DNA of 57,189 nt, from assembly GCF_000423605.1 (NCBI RefSeq), contig NZ_AUIH01000027.1, positions 1-57,189 of the forward strand. Reading direction: 5' to 3'. Shown here one piece after another: positions 35,363 through 44,971 of this stretch. Positions within the stretch are counted from its first letter, which is position 1, and each line of letters starts with the position of its first letter. The notes under the pieces are model-generated. The model saw nothing but the letters and a program-made list of their open reading frames with translations. It did not search any database and had not been told where the DNA came from. The translations under genes and the position numbers were made by a program. Source of the stretch: Saccharospirillum impatiens DSM 12546 (GTDB lineage: Bacteria; Pseudomonadota; Gammaproteobacteria; Pseudomonadales; Natronospirillaceae).

Positions 35363-36823
35363 TCACGCATTGGTGGCGTCATTGACCGTGTTTTGTGCTT
35401 GGCGGCGCTCACGCAACACGTGATGGCGTAACCAGAAGGTTGTCGCCAGACCCAGCAGCCCCAGCCCAAACGCGAACCAGAATGCCAGATGAATGCCGGC
35501 GGCGATGGCGGCGGGTGCATCCGGGTTGGAGAACAGGGCGGCGCGGCCACTGAGCACGGTGATCAGCAGGGCGGTGCCGATGGACGCGCCGACCATGCGC
35601 AGGGTGTTGTTCATGGCCGCTGCGTGAGCGATCAGGGGTATCGGCAGCGAATTGATGCCGGCGGTGATCAGCGGCATCATCAGCAGGGTTGCGCCCAGCA
35701 TTTGCGAGATGGAAGCGGCGACGATCCAGGCCGGGTGCACGCTGTCAGGCACGGTCGCCAGAATGAACATGGCCAGAGAGAGCAACACGAACCCGCTGAT
35801 GGCCAGCACCTGAATGCCGAAGCGGTCGAACAGACGACCCGCCAGCGGTGAGACAATGCCCATCATGACGGCGCCCGGCAGCAGAATCAGGCCCGCATCA
35901 AGGGCGCTCATGCCCCGCACACTCTGCACATAGAGTGGAATCATCGTCTGGGTGCCGATGAGCAAGGTAAACACCAGAACCGATAAGAACGTGGTGACGG
36001 TAAAGGTGTGGGAGTGAAACACCTTGAAGTCCAGCAACGGTTGTTCAAGGCTTTGTTGGCGGTGAATAAAAGCCGCCAGTGACATTGCGCCCACCAGTAA
36101 ACTGACCAGCACACTGGCACTGCCCCAGCCAGCCGAACCGGCCATACTGAACCCGAACAATAAGCCGCCCCAGCCAAAACTCGACATGATCACCGACAGG
36201 GAATCGATTTTGCTGGCGCGCTGGCGGGTCACGTTCTTCATGAACAACAGTGCCGCCAGAATCACCAGAGCGGCAATCGGCAGAATCAGCACGAACAGAT
36301 AGCGCCAGGAAAACTGATCCACAACCCAGCCGGATAACGCCGGGCCAATGGCCGGGGCAAACGCCACCACCAGGCCAACCAGGCCCATCGCTGCGCCACG
36401 CTTTTCAATCGGGAACATGATCATCATCAGCGTCTGGATCATCGGCATGATGATGCCCGCGGCCGCGCCCTGAATGATCCGCGCGATCAGCAGCATGGTG
36501 AACGTCTGCGCAACCGCGCCAAGCAGGGTGCCCAGGGTGAAAATGACCAGGGCGGCAAGGTACAGCGTGCGGCTTGAGTACTTATCCATCAGCGCGGCGG
36601 TGATCGGAATCAGCAGGCCACTGGCGAGCATAAAGGCGGTGGTGACCCACTGCGCCAGACTGGCGTTGGCTTCAAAGTCCTGCATGATCGGCGGAATAGC
36701 GACCAACATCAGTGTCTGGTTAAGCACCGATACAAAGGCACCGGCGATCAGGATGACGACGATCACTGTCCGGTTGTAGTCAGGAATGCTGTCTGTGGGT
36801 GTCTGTGTCGCGTGAGCAGTCAT
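35363..36823 (-). CDS. DHA2-family MFS multidrug efflux transporter
   Basis: A 486-residue transporter with about 14 hydrophobic segments, the DHA2 layout. Motifs include the N-terminal VLNQTLMLVAIPPI (motif D1-like), LMDKYSSRTLYLAAL (motif A) and ALSGWVVDQFSWRYLFVLILPIA (motif C region). It most resembles EmrB/LmrB-type proton-driven drug pumps. It is co-transcribed with, and just downstream of, a MarR-type regulator (11 bases apart), so it is probably induced when the regulator binds a toxic ligand. The start at 36823 removes an unsupported 26-residue extension. Confidence 0.9.
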   Translation of the reverse strand: MTAHATQTPTDSIPDYNRTVIVVILIAGAFVSVLNQTLMLVAIPPIMQDFEANASLAQWVTTAFMLASGLLIPITAALMDKYSSRTLYLAALVIFTLGTLLGAVAQTFTMLLIARIIQGAAAGIIMPMIQTLMMIMFPIEKRGAAMGLVGLVVAFAPAIGPALSGWVVDQFSWRYLFVLILPIAALVILAALLFMKNVTRQRASKIDSLSVIMSSFGWGGLLFGFSMAGSAGWGSASVLVSLLVGAMSLAAFIHRQQSLEQPLLDFKVFHSHTFTVTTFLSVLVFTLLIGTQTMIPLYVQSVRGMSALDAGLILLPGAVMMGIVSPLAGRLFDRFGIQVLAISGFVLLSLAMFILATVPDSVHPAWIVAASISQMLGATLLMMPLITAGINSLPIPLIAHAAAMNNTLRMVGASIGTALLITVLSGRAALFSNPDAPAAIAAGIHLAFWFAFGLGLLGLATTFWLRHHVLRERRQAQNTVNDATNA

Positions 36824-36833
36824 GAGTGTCCAT

Positions 36834-37334
36834 TCATTCTGTTGTTTCAGTGCGTCGGTCGGGTTCGGTCGCAGGCGTCTGAACCGGGTTGCCCGTCGCA
36901 CTGAGTTTACTGGCCAGTCGATCGATCACCGACAGACAGATGTCGATGTCATTCGGCTCAATGCCATCGAAAATGTCTTCACGCACACTTTCCACCACGG
37001 CTTTGATCCGTTCCAGTGAGGGTTTGGCACCGGGTGTCAGGTGAATCGTCTTGCAGCGTTTATCGCCATTGATAGAGCGGCGCTCGACCAGTTGTTCAGT
37101 CTCCAGCCAATCCAGGGTACGCACCAGTGTTGGCCCCTGAACGCCCACCAGATCGGCCAATTCTTTTTGTCGCATCGGCGCATCGGCTTTGTGCAGCGTC
37201 AACAATAGGCGCCAGCGTGCCTCGGTGAGCCCGTGTGGTGACAGGCGACGGTCGACCTCGGCGCGCCACAGTCGGGCAATTTGCCCGAGGCGGTAACCCA
37301 GTCGTTCCCGGTTGTGTTTCAGGTCGTCGGTCAT
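36834..37334 (-). CDS. MarR-family transcriptional regulator
   Basis: A 166-residue winged-helix regulator: dimerisation helix (LGYRLGQIARLWRAEVDRRL), the HTH (QKELADLVGVQGPTLVRTLDWLE) and the wing with the conserved Asp/Arg pair (LVERRSINGDKRCKTIHLT). The SPHGLTEARWRLL block fits the SlyA-like branch. It is first in a two-gene operon with the MFS pump and very likely represses that operon. A matching dyad lies just upstream. Confidence 0.92.
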   Translation of the reverse strand: MTDDLKHNRERLGYRLGQIARLWRAEVDRRLSPHGLTEARWRLLLTLHKADAPMRQKELADLVGVQGPTLVRTLDWLETEQLVERRSINGDKRCKTIHLTPGAKPSLERIKAVVESVREDIFDGIEPNDIDICLSVIDRLASKLSATGNPVQTPATEPDRRTETTE

Positions 37335-37380
37335 CAGTTGCAGTGTCAGACAATGGACCAGTAATGATACGAGTTTTTAG

Positions 37381-37400
37381 ATAGATAGCTACCTATCTAT
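37381..37400. promoter_or_regulatory. Candidate MarR operator
   Basis: ATAGATAG (37381-37388) and CTATCTAT (37393-37400) form a perfect 8-bp dyad with a 4-base centre, 47 bases upstream of the marR start. MarR proteins typically bind AT-rich dyads of this size overlapping their own promoter. No other palindrome is near, so autorepression through this site is likely. Confidence 0.65.
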
Positions 37401-37611
37401 TGCAACGAAGCGTTACACCGACAGGAGTCCGACAGACTCCTAGGGTTTGGCCACTGTATTTCAATTGTTTCAGTGCGTACTGCCTGCCTGAAATATTTCA
37501 TTAGTGTGCGTCCGTAGAGTGAGTGAACAGGGCATGGCCAACGCCATGGTTGACCGGACTACCGGCCCCTGATGATCACTCCCTGAACAACAACAAAAGG
37601 CAGGACACCCC

Positions 37612-38631
37612 ATGAACGCAGCTCTCAAAACACTCACCGTCGCACTCGGCTTAAGCGTCGCGTCTGGCGCTGCATTGGCCGATGACATTCTGGTCGGCCT
37701 GATCACCAAAACCAACACCAACCCCTTCTTCGTCAAAATGAAAGAAGGTGCCGAAGCTCAGGCTGCCCAGCACGGCAACGTTGAGCTGCGCTCGTTCGCT
37801 GGTCGGTTCGATGGTGATAATGACTCCCAGGTGCAGGCCATCGAAAACCTGATCTCCGCTGGGGCCAAAGGCATTCTGATTACCCCGAACGATTCCGAAG
37901 CCATTGTACCGGCGGTGCAGCAAGCCCGGGACGCCGGCATCGTGGTGATCGCGCTGGATACACCGCTGTCTCCAGCAACCTCGGCCGACGCCACCTTTGC
38001 CACCGATAATTTCAAGGCCGGTGAATTGATCGGCCAGTGGGCCCGCGCCAAAGCCGGGAATCCGGACGATGCCAAAATTGCCTTGCTGGATCTGAACTCC
38101 TCTGAAATCTCAGTCGATGTGGCCCGTAACCAGGGCTTTTTGCAGGGTTTTGGTATTGATCTGAACGACCCGCAAGACATCGGCGATGAAGATGACGACC
38201 GCATTGTCGGCAACGACGTGACCCAGGGCTCCGAAGAAGGCGGTCGCCGGGCGATGGAAAACCTGATGCAGCGCGACCCGAGCGTCAACCTGGTGTACAC
38301 CATCAATGAACCGGCCGCCGCCGGGGCTTATGAAGCCTTGAAAGCCGTTGGCCTGACTGACCAGGTGAACATTGTGTCGGTCGATGGCGGTTGCCCGGGC
38401 GTTGAAAACGTCGCCGCCGGTGTGATTGGCGCCACCTCGATGCAGTTCCCGCTGAAAATGGCCTCGCTGGGTGTAGACGCCATTGTCACCTACGCCGAAA
38501 CCGGTGTGAAACCGGGCGCGACTCCGGGGCTCGATTTCTTCAACACCGGCGTCACTCTGGTGACCGACCAACCGGTTGACGGCATCGACTCAATCTCGTC
38601 CGCAGAAGCACTGGATCAGTGCTGGGGCTGA
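37612..38631 (+). CDS. frcB: ABC transporter sugar-binding protein, FrcB/RbsB type
   Basis: A 339-residue periplasmic binding protein of the RbsB/peripla_BP_4 class with a signal peptide ([16 protein letters not shown]). The mature chain starts [26 protein letters not shown]. Later landmarks, [30 protein letters not shown] and [10 protein letters not shown], match fructose-binding FrcB. It begins an importer operon (permease and single-domain ATPase follow). A fructokinase is encoded at 54.7 kb, consistent with fructose uptake, but ribose or another sugar is not excluded. Confidence 0.88.
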   Translation: MNAALKTLTVALGLSVASGAALADDILVGLITKTNTNPFFVKMKEGAEAQAAQHGNVELRSFAGRFDGDNDSQVQAIENLISAGAKGILITPNDSEAIVPAVQQARDAGIVVIALDTPLSPATSADATFATDNFKAGELIGQWARAKAGNPDDAKIALLDLNSSEISVDVARNQGFLQGFGIDLNDPQDIGDEDDDRIVGNDVTQGSEEGGRRAMENLMQRDPSVNLVYTINEPAAAGAYEALKAVGLTDQVNIVSVDGGCPGVENVAAGVIGATSMQFPLKMASLGVDAIVTYAETGVKPGATPGLDFFNTGVTLVTDQPVDGIDSISSAEALDQCWG

Positions 38632-38712
38632 TGCCGGCTGGCGCAGCATTCATGAAATGAACCGCGCAGGTCGCGCCGTCGTCAATAGGCGGTGCGGCCA
38701 CCGGGAGGCGTT

Positions 38713-39828
38713 ATGACTGAACACACAACACAGGGCTCCCAGCCACCGAATCATTCTACTGGCCAACCCCGAAACTCGACCGACCATGAACGGGTGGCCG
38801 AGTCGGTGGGTGGCTCCATGGCGATGCGCAGCGCCGAAGTGCTGGACTGGCCCCGCCGCATCCACCGCTTCTTTCACGCCAACCCAACCGCCGCGCCAGC
38901 GATTGTGCTGATCGCCGCGGTGCTGGCGTTCTCCTTTATCGCCGGAGACCGCTTCCTGACGCCCTTTAACCTTTCGTTGGTGCTACAACAGGTCACCATC
39001 ATCGGTGCCCTGGGCGTCGGCCAGACGCTGATCATCATGACCATGGGCATCGACCTGAGCGTGGGTGCCATCATGGTTCTGTCGAGCGTGGTCATGGGGC
39101 GGCTGGCGGTGGATTTTGGCTTGCCACCGTCTATGGCATTGCTATTGGGCCTGGTTTGCGGCGCGGCCTGCGGAGCCATCAACGGCACCCTGGTGACGCG
39201 CATCAAACTGCCGCCCTTTATCGTGACACTGGGCACCTGGAACATCTTTTTCTCGTTGAACCTCTGGTACTCCAACAGCCAGACTATTCGTTCACAGGAC
39301 ATCGAATCGATCGCGCCGCTGCTGCAGTGGGCCGGGAACTCCTTCACCTTGTTTGGTGCGCGAATAACCTTCGGCTCGCTGATGATGATCGCCCTGGTTG
39401 GGGCGGTCTGGTACGCCCTGAACTGGACGGCCTGGGGCCGCCACGTCTACGCCACCGGCGACGACAAAGACGCCGCCGAACTGGCCGGTATCCGTACCCA
39501 GCGTGTGCTGATGTCGGTCTACATCGTCGCCGGGGTGATCTGTGGTCTGGCCGCCTGGCTTATGATCGGCCGCATTGGTTCAGTCAGCCCTCAGGTCGGC
39601 ACCATGTCGAACCTCGACAGCATTACCGCGGTGGTGATCGGTGGTACGTCGCTGTTCGGCGGGCGTGGCTCGATCGTTGGCACTCTGATCGGCGCGCTGG
39701 TCGTGGGCATATTCCGCAATGGTCTGGCACTGGCCGGGGTCGATGTGCTCTGGCAGGAATTCACCGTCGGCTTGCTGATTTTGGTGGCCGTGGGCATTGA
39801 TCAATGGATACGGAGGGCTTCCGCATGA
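38713..39828 (+). CDS. frcC: ABC transporter permease, FrcC/RbsC type
   Basis: A 371-residue permease of the RbsC/BPD_transp_2 family with about 8-10 membrane segments and the family landmarks GVGQTLIIMTMGIDLSVGAIMVLSS, LPPFIVTLGTWNI, YATGDDKDAAELAGI and TAVVIGGTSLFGGRGSIVGTLIGAL. A hydrophilic N-terminal extension of about 50 residues precedes the first segment, as in FrcC. The start at 38713 has GGGAGG in front. It overlaps the ATPase start by four bases. Confidence 0.9.
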   Translation: MTEHTTQGSQPPNHSTGQPRNSTDHERVAESVGGSMAMRSAEVLDWPRRIHRFFHANPTAAPAIVLIAAVLAFSFIAGDRFLTPFNLSLVLQQVTIIGALGVGQTLIIMTMGIDLSVGAIMVLSSVVMGRLAVDFGLPPSMALLLGLVCGAACGAINGTLVTRIKLPPFIVTLGTWNIFFSLNLWYSNSQTIRSQDIESIAPLLQWAGNSFTLFGARITFGSLMMIALVGAVWYALNWTAWGRHVYATGDDKDAAELAGIRTQRVLMSVYIVAGVICGLAAWLMIGRIGSVSPQVGTMSNLDSITAVVIGGTSLFGGRGSIVGTLIGALVVGIFRNGLALAGVDVLWQEFTVGLLILVAVGIDQWIRRASA

Positions 39829-40601
39829 GTCAGCAAACCCCGGTTTTACAGGCTAAAGGCCTGGTTAAACGCTTCGGTCGGGTGACCGCACTCGACGGAG
39901 CCGACTTCGAACTCTACCCCGGCGAAGTGCTGGCGGTGATCGGCGATAACGGCGCGGGCAAGTCTTCGCTGATCAAGGCGCTCTCCGGTGCCCTGGTTCC
40001 GGATGCCGGAGAGATCCGCATGAAGGGGGAGGTCGTGCAGTTCAAGAACCCGATGCACGCGCGCAGCCTGGGCATCGAAACCGTCTACCAGACACTGGCG
40101 GTCTCGCCGGCGCTGGGCATCGCCGACAACCTCTTTCTCGGCCGCGAACTGCGTAAACCGGGCATACTGGGGTCGGTGTTTCGCATGCTCGACAAAGCCG
40201 AGATGCGCCGTCAGGCGACCGAACAGTTGACCCAGTTGGGCCTGCTGACCATCCAGAACATCAACCAGGCGGTGGAAACTCTGTCTGGCGGGCAGCGCCA
40301 GGGCGTGGCGGTGGCACGATCGGCCGCTTTCGGAAGCCAGGTGGTGATTCTCGATGAGCCGACGGCGGCGCTGGGCGTGAAAGAATCGCGCCGGGTACTG
40401 AACCTGATTCGCGATGTGCGCGATCGGGGTTTGCCCGTGGTGCTGATCAGCCATAACATGCCGCATGTGTTTGAGGTGGCCGATCGCATTCACATTCACC
40501 GCCTCGGCAAGCGCGCGGCCATTATTAAACCGGATACCCACAGCATGTCTGATGCGGTGGCGATCATGACCGGTGCAGTAGAGGCCGACACCGCCGCCTG
40601 A
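39825..40601 (+). CDS. frcA: ABC transporter ATP-binding protein, FrcA type
   Basis: A 258-residue, single-domain ABC ATPase: Walker A GDNGAGKSS, signature LSGGQRQGVAVARSAAF, Walker B VVILDEPTAALG and the H-loop LISHNMPHVFEVAD. The single domain (not the fused double ATPase of RbsA) is typical of FrcA fructose importers. GGAGG precedes the ATG at 39825, which overlaps the permease stop. It completes the importer core of the operon. Confidence 0.9.
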   Translation: MSQQTPVLQAKGLVKRFGRVTALDGADFELYPGEVLAVIGDNGAGKSSLIKALSGALVPDAGEIRMKGEVVQFKNPMHARSLGIETVYQTLAVSPALGIADNLFLGRELRKPGILGSVFRMLDKAEMRRQATEQLTQLGLLTIQNINQAVETLSGGQRQGVAVARSAAFGSQVVILDEPTAALGVKESRRVLNLIRDVRDRGLPVVLISHNMPHVFEVADRIHIHRLGKRAAIIKPDTHSMSDAVAIMTGAVEADTAA

Positions 40602-40635
40602 ACGGTGCCCACGGATCCGCATTGAGGAGAAATCG

Positions 40636-41559
40636 ATGAAACGCACGCTGGCAGTGGTGCTGAGCCTCGCAGGACTTTGGCTGGCGAGCGTCTCGATAGT
40701 CAGGGCCGACACCCTTCGGGTGGGTGTCAGCCTGGCGGATCTGGGCAACCCTTTTTTCTATGCCCTGGCGCAGCACCTGCAGGATGCCGCCAACGACCAG
40801 TCGACGCTGCCGGTCAGCATGACGGTGGTCTCCAGCGCTTATGATCTGCAGCGACAGCAGGCGCAGATTCAGCAATTCATTGATGACCGGGTCGATATCA
40901 TTCTGCTGTCGGCCGCCGATTCCACGGGCATTGAACCCTCGATTCACCAGGCACGCCAGGCGGGCATTACCGTCACGGCAGTTGATATCGACGCCCAGGG
41001 TGCCGACCTGAGTGTCACTACCGACAACGTTCAGGCTGGCATGGTGGCCTGTCGGTATCTGGCCGAGCGCATGGGCGGGACGGGTGACCTGGGCATTATT
41101 AACGGGGCCAGTGTGTCCTCGGTTACAGACCGGGTTGCTGGCTGCCGGGCAGTACTGCAGGATTATCCCGACATTCGATTGGTCAGCGACCGGTTCAATG
41201 CCGGGGGCACCTTCGGCGGCGGCCTGGAAGCGATGACCTTTTTGCTGAGCCAGCACCCCGCCATAAACGGCGTGTTCGCCATCAACGACCCGAGCGCACT
41301 GGGTGCTGCCGAAGCGGCCACCCTGGCGGGGCGCGATGACATACTGATTACCTCGGTCGATGGCTCCGATGACCTGCTGGCTGCACTGGCCAGCGACCAC
41401 CCAAATCTGATCGGCACCGCCGCCCAATCACCCGAAGAGATGGCGCGGCGAGCTATTGAAGTGAGTCTTGCACACCGTGAGAACCCGCTACAAAGCCCGC
41501 AGAGCATTCGAATTCCCACGCATATGATTACCCGGGATTCCCCTACCCGGTTACCCTGA
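40636..41559 (+). CDS. Second periplasmic sugar-binding protein of the operon
   Basis: A 307-residue RbsB-like binding protein with signal peptide (LAVVLSLAGLWLASVSIVRA) and mature start DTLRVGVSLADLGNPFFYALAQHLQDA. Its ligand-pocket blocks (QFIDDRVDIILLSAADSTGIEPSI, VDIDAQGADLSVTTDNVQAG, GVFAINDPSALGA, ITSVDGSDD) differ from those of the first binding protein, so it probably recognises another sugar and shares the same permease. It follows frcA by 34 bases, with GAGGAG as ribosome binding site. Confidence 0.85.
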   Translation: MKRTLAVVLSLAGLWLASVSIVRADTLRVGVSLADLGNPFFYALAQHLQDAANDQSTLPVSMTVVSSAYDLQRQQAQIQQFIDDRVDIILLSAADSTGIEPSIHQARQAGITVTAVDIDAQGADLSVTTDNVQAGMVACRYLAERMGGTGDLGIINGASVSSVTDRVAGCRAVLQDYPDIRLVSDRFNAGGTFGGGLEAMTFLLSQHPAINGVFAINDPSALGAAEAATLAGRDDILITSVDGSDDLLAALASDHPNLIGTAAQSPEEMARRAIEVSLAHRENPLQSPQSIRIPTHMITRDSPTRLP

Positions 41560-41627
41560 CGCAGGGCCCTGCCTGCGCCATCCTCCCAAAGAACGGCATT
41601 CCCGGCCCATAAATCGGTTTACAGTAT

Positions 41628-41655
41628 GAAAACATGAATACTGATTCATGTTTTC
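41628..41655. promoter_or_regulatory. Perfect 12-bp inverted repeat upstream of the 3HB-oligomer hydrolase
   Basis: GAAAACATGAAT (41628-41639) and ATTCATGTTTTC (41644-41655) are exact complements with a 4-base centre. It lies 58 bases upstream of the hydrolase start and 68 after the sugar operon. The AT-rich symmetry and position favour a regulator-binding site, though a weak bidirectional terminator is possible. Confidence 0.55.
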
Positions 41656-41713
41656 TGTTCTGGTGTATTGAACAGCAACCGGAAACGACGACCAACCGAT
41701 GGGAATCCTCAGC

Positions 41714-43861
41714 ATGAAAACAACAATGAAAGGTCTGAGCCTGATCGCTGCCAGTGGCTTGCTGGTAGCATTGGGAGGATGCAACGATGACAGCAAGTCC
41801 CCGCCGCCCGACACGGCTCATCCGCCGGCACAGAATACGCTGCCAGCAGCCATCAGCGGCACGGTAATACAGCGCCATTACGACGGCGTCAGCAATGACC
41901 TGCTCACCGCCGGGCTGGGTGCTGATGGTCTGGGCAGTGGCACGGCCCCTGCCTTTGCCGACGCGCAGAATCCGACCAGCGATGAGCTGCGCAAACGCGC
42001 CATTCATGGCAATTACCGCGCCCTGGTACCCACAGCAGCTGGCAGTGGCTACGGCGAATTCTTTGGGCCGACGGTGGGAACGAGCAGCACCACGGGCATG
42101 ATCGGCGGTGACGAGTGGTTGGCCCAGGCTAACCTGGCCAGTGGCACCCGGGTTACGGTCATGGTGCAGGTGCCGGACGGGTTCGACCCCGACAATGCGT
42201 GCATGGTAACCGCCCCCAGCTCTGGCTCCCGTGGCATTTACGGCGCCATCGGCACGGCGGGAGAATGGGGCCTCAAGCGCGGTTGCGCCGTGGTCTATAC
42301 CGACAAAGGCACGGGCACAGGCGCGCATAACCTGACGGATAACCGAACCCAGAACCTCGAAGGTCAGTTGGTTTCCGCCAGCGATACCGATGCCCTGTTC
42401 CAGGCGGATCTGACCGACCAGGAACGGACGGATTTTCTGGCCGACACGCCCAATCGCTTCGCATTCAAACACGCCCACTCAGAGCAAAACCCGGAAGCGA
42501 GCTGGGGCGCCAGTGTTCTGGAGTCAGTGCGATTCGGTTTTTACGTCCTCAATGAGTTGCATGGCGAACAGAACGACGACAATGCAACACTGCTGACCCT
42601 GAAACCCGATAATACGCTGGTCATTGCCTCCAGTGTGTCCAATGGCGGCGGCGCTTCGGTACTGGCGGCCGAGCAGGACAGCGAAGGCCTGATCGACGGC
42701 ATTGCCGTCTCGGAGCCCAACGTAAACCCGGTCGCGAGCGACAGCTTCAGCATTCAACAGGGCAGTGCGACCGCGCTCACCGGCCACAGCCGCAGCCTGC
42801 TCGATTACACCACGGCGCTGGCGGTGTATCAGGGTTGCGCTAACCTGGCGCCCAGTATTCGCGATAGCGCGCCGTTGAACGATTTTTTCAACGACTTCGA
42901 CATCAACGAAAACACCTGCTCGGCGCTCGCCGCCAAGGGCCTGGTTAATGGGGCGGATGTTGATGCCCGGGCAGAACATGCGTTGTCGATCCTGAACGAT
43001 GAATTTGCCTTTCAGGCTGAGCAGAATCTGGTGCAGCCCGGTAACTATGGCATCAATGTGCCGCAAGGCATTGCCGTGACCTATGCTAACGCCTATGGCC
43101 AGTTCAGCGTTGCGGATAACCTGTGCGGCTTTAGCTTCAGTGCACACAGCGCCAACGAGCCTGTCCCATTGGCCGAAGCCGCAGAAAGAGCCCTGTTCTC
43201 AAGCAGCAACGGCATTCCGCCAACCGGGGGTGTTGATGTTATTTATAACGATGCCGACGGTGTGCCCACCCAGATGAAAGCAGCCACCTCACCCAGCAGC
43301 GGCCTGCAGGATTTCGCACTGGATGGCTTTCTGTGTCTGCGCGGCCTGGCAACCGGAGTTGATCCGCTGACCGGCGATGACCTGACCGGTAACGCCCTGG
43401 CGCAATCGCAACAGGTACAGGCAGGTATTGAAGCGGTGCGGGCAACCGGGAATTTGCAGGGTAAGCCCACCGTCTTTGTGACCCCGCGCAACGATCAGAT
43501 TCTGCCCATCAACCATACGTCGCGCCCCTACGTTGGGCTGAATAAAGTGGTTGAAGGCAGCGCCAGCAAGTTGCATTACTACGAGGTGTTGAACGCCCAG
43601 CATCTGGATATTCTGAATGACTTTGCCGGCTACAATGAGCGCTACATCCCGATGCATCATTACTTGTTCGAGGCATTGGATCTGATGTATGCCCACCTCA
43701 GCGAAGGCACGGACTTGCCGCCGAGTCAGGTGATCAGAACCACGCCTCGAGGTGCCGGTGCGCCTGCGATCAGTGCTGCAAACTTGCCGGACATCGCGAC
43801 CGACCCGGCCAATGCCGACCGCATTGAATTCGCCGCATCGGTCTTGTCCATTCCGGACTGA
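41714..43861 (+). CDS. D-(-)-3-hydroxybutyrate oligomer hydrolase
   Basis: A 715-residue lipoprotein-type secreted hydrolase (lipobox VALGGC near residue 22) of the 3HBOH family, which splits soluble 3-hydroxybutyrate oligomers into monomers. Characteristic stretches are [52 protein letters not shown] and the serine in the lipase-like [11 protein letters not shown] motif near residue 300. The length is normal. It would let the cell use products of extracellular polyhydroxybutyrate depolymerisation. The ATG at 41714 gives the cleanest signal sequence; one five codons earlier is possible. Confidence 0.93.
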   Translation: MKTTMKGLSLIAASGLLVALGGCNDDSKSPPPDTAHPPAQNTLPAAISGTVIQRHYDGVSNDLLTAGLGADGLGSGTAPAFADAQNPTSDELRKRAIHGNYRALVPTAAGSGYGEFFGPTVGTSSTTGMIGGDEWLAQANLASGTRVTVMVQVPDGFDPDNACMVTAPSSGSRGIYGAIGTAGEWGLKRGCAVVYTDKGTGTGAHNLTDNRTQNLEGQLVSASDTDALFQADLTDQERTDFLADTPNRFAFKHAHSEQNPEASWGASVLESVRFGFYVLNELHGEQNDDNATLLTLKPDNTLVIASSVSNGGGASVLAAEQDSEGLIDGIAVSEPNVNPVASDSFSIQQGSATALTGHSRSLLDYTTALAVYQGCANLAPSIRDSAPLNDFFNDFDINENTCSALAAKGLVNGADVDARAEHALSILNDEFAFQAEQNLVQPGNYGINVPQGIAVTYANAYGQFSVADNLCGFSFSAHSANEPVPLAEAAERALFSSSNGIPPTGGVDVIYNDADGVPTQMKAATSPSSGLQDFALDGFLCLRGLATGVDPLTGDDLTGNALAQSQQVQAGIEAVRATGNLQGKPTVFVTPRNDQILPINHTSRPYVGLNKVVEGSASKLHYYEVLNAQHLDILNDFAGYNERYIPMHHYLFEALDLMYAHLSEGTDLPPSQVIRTTPRGAGAPAISAANLPDIATDPANADRIEFAASVLSIPD

Positions 43862-43911
43862 TCAGCCGATATTGCCCCGGCTTTCCGCCAACCTGGCGGG
43901 CGGGGCAGTGC

Positions 43912-44457
43912 TCACCCCTGAGGTCGAAGCTCCCAGGCGCGCTGCACGGTTTCGAGCTGGTCGTTGTCCTGCAGCAGGGAGAAGAAAGACTGGTTGGGCA
44001 TCTCCAGTTCACCGAGATGCGCCCGGTCCCAGTCGACCCAGGTCAGACCTTTGCTGATCTGGTGCGCATGGTGCGTACCTTCCTCGAAGCCGTAGCTGCT
44101 CATGCCATCTTGAGTAATTTGGGTAATGCCGCGTACTTCCAGACGGCCCAGTGTCAGTTGGTTGCCCGATTCCATGACCACCACAAAATCACCGGCGCGC
44201 ATTTGCAGCAGCGACCACAACAGCGAAGGCACACCGCTAAGTGAGCTGGCAGTCTCAGTCCAGCGTTTATCGCGCGCATAGGCGAGGTTGCCACGCACCT
44301 GCACCAGCGTCTTGAACTGACGTTCCCAGCCGGGTTTGTCTTTCAGGTATTTTTCCAGGGAACCGATTTCGGCCCACCCGAGGGCGACGCATTGACGGCG
44401 TTTCAGTTCATCGTAACTGCAATGCACGCTAGAGGTGATTAACCACCAGAGATTCAT
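43912..44457 (-). CDS. Hypothetical protein, possible PUA/EVE-like fold
   Basis: A 181-residue soluble protein that I do not firmly recognise. It begins MNLWWLITSSVHCSYDELKRRQCVALGWAEIGSL and has a second block with GDFVVVMESGNQLTLGRLEVRGI. This order, a Trp-rich start, a GW..IG element and a GDxVV...LG strand pair, recalls EVE/PUA-like nucleic-acid-binding modules, but that is a weak inference. It converges on the 3HB-oligomer hydrolase and is followed upstream by the HU-family gene on the same strand. The ATG at 44457 is chosen because the longer frame is poor in conserved features. Confidence 0.65.
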   Translation of the reverse strand: MNLWWLITSSVHCSYDELKRRQCVALGWAEIGSLEKYLKDKPGWERQFKTLVQVRGNLAYARDKRWTETASSLSGVPSLLWSLLQMRAGDFVVVMESGNQLTLGRLEVRGITQITQDGMSSYGFEEGTHHAHQISKGLTWVDWDRAHLGELEMPNQSFFSLLQDNDQLETVQRAWELRPQG

Positions 44458-44585
44458 AGGCGTGATCCGTGAGTTGTTTTTATTGTTGCCAGGTAAAAAA
44501 CAGCCAACCTGATTCTCTGTGGAAACCATGCACCTATCTGGGATTTGATGCAATAACAACCTGTCAAAGCGAGCGGCAGGCATGC

Positions 44586-44610
44586 AAAAACGCCCGGCTA
44601 ACCGGGCGTT
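44586..44610 (-). terminator. Rho-independent terminator of the HU-family gene
   Basis: On the minus strand AACGCCCGG pairs with CCGGGCGTT around a 4-base loop (TTAG) and is followed by a T run. It sits about 30 bases after the HU-family stop codon. Confidence 0.88.
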
Positions 44611-44638
44611 GAGTCAAAGCGTTGGCGCTGAGTTTGGC

Positions 44639-44971
44639 TCAGGCGGTGGTCATGTCTTTCAGCTTTTTCAGCGGGCGAACTTTTACCGCTGTGCTGGCGG
44701 GTTTGGCCGCGATCATGATTTCTTCACCGGTGAAAGGGTTCACACCCGGGCGTGCTTTGCGTGCTGGCTTTTTGACCGACTGAATTTTCATAAGACCAGG
44801 CAATACGAACTCGCCGCAAGCGCGCTTTTTCAGGTGGCGTTCCATCAGATCAGACAACTCATCCAACACAGCTTGTACGTCTTTTTTGGTCAGCTCTGTG
44901 TTTTCGGCAATTTCGGTGACGATCTGAGTTTTGGTGTAACGGTCTTTGATGGCAGTGGTTTTTTTAGCCAT
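44639..44971 (-). CDS. HU-family DNA-binding protein
   Basis: A 110-residue basic protein of the HU/IHF family: helical N-terminus (TKTQIVTEIAENTELTKKDVQAVLDELSDLMERHL), the core FVLPGLMKIQSVKKPARKARPGVNPFTGEEI and a basic C-terminal end. Length and the KKPARKARPG arm match the HU-like nucleoid proteins of gammaproteobacteria that bend DNA. The start at 44971 (MAKKTTA) is the family start; the longer frame is not supported. An intrinsic terminator follows. Confidence 0.92.
   Translation of the reverse strand: MAKKTTAIKDRYTKTQIVTEIAENTELTKKDVQAVLDELSDLMERHLKKRACGEFVLPGLMKIQSVKKPARKARPGVNPFTGEEIMIAAKPASTAVKVRPLKKLKDMTTA

Noticed and set aside
35119-35385. Plus-strand frame of 88 codons upstream of the trkH operon
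   Set aside because: It overlaps the MFS gene, has no family likeness and no convincing ribosome binding site.
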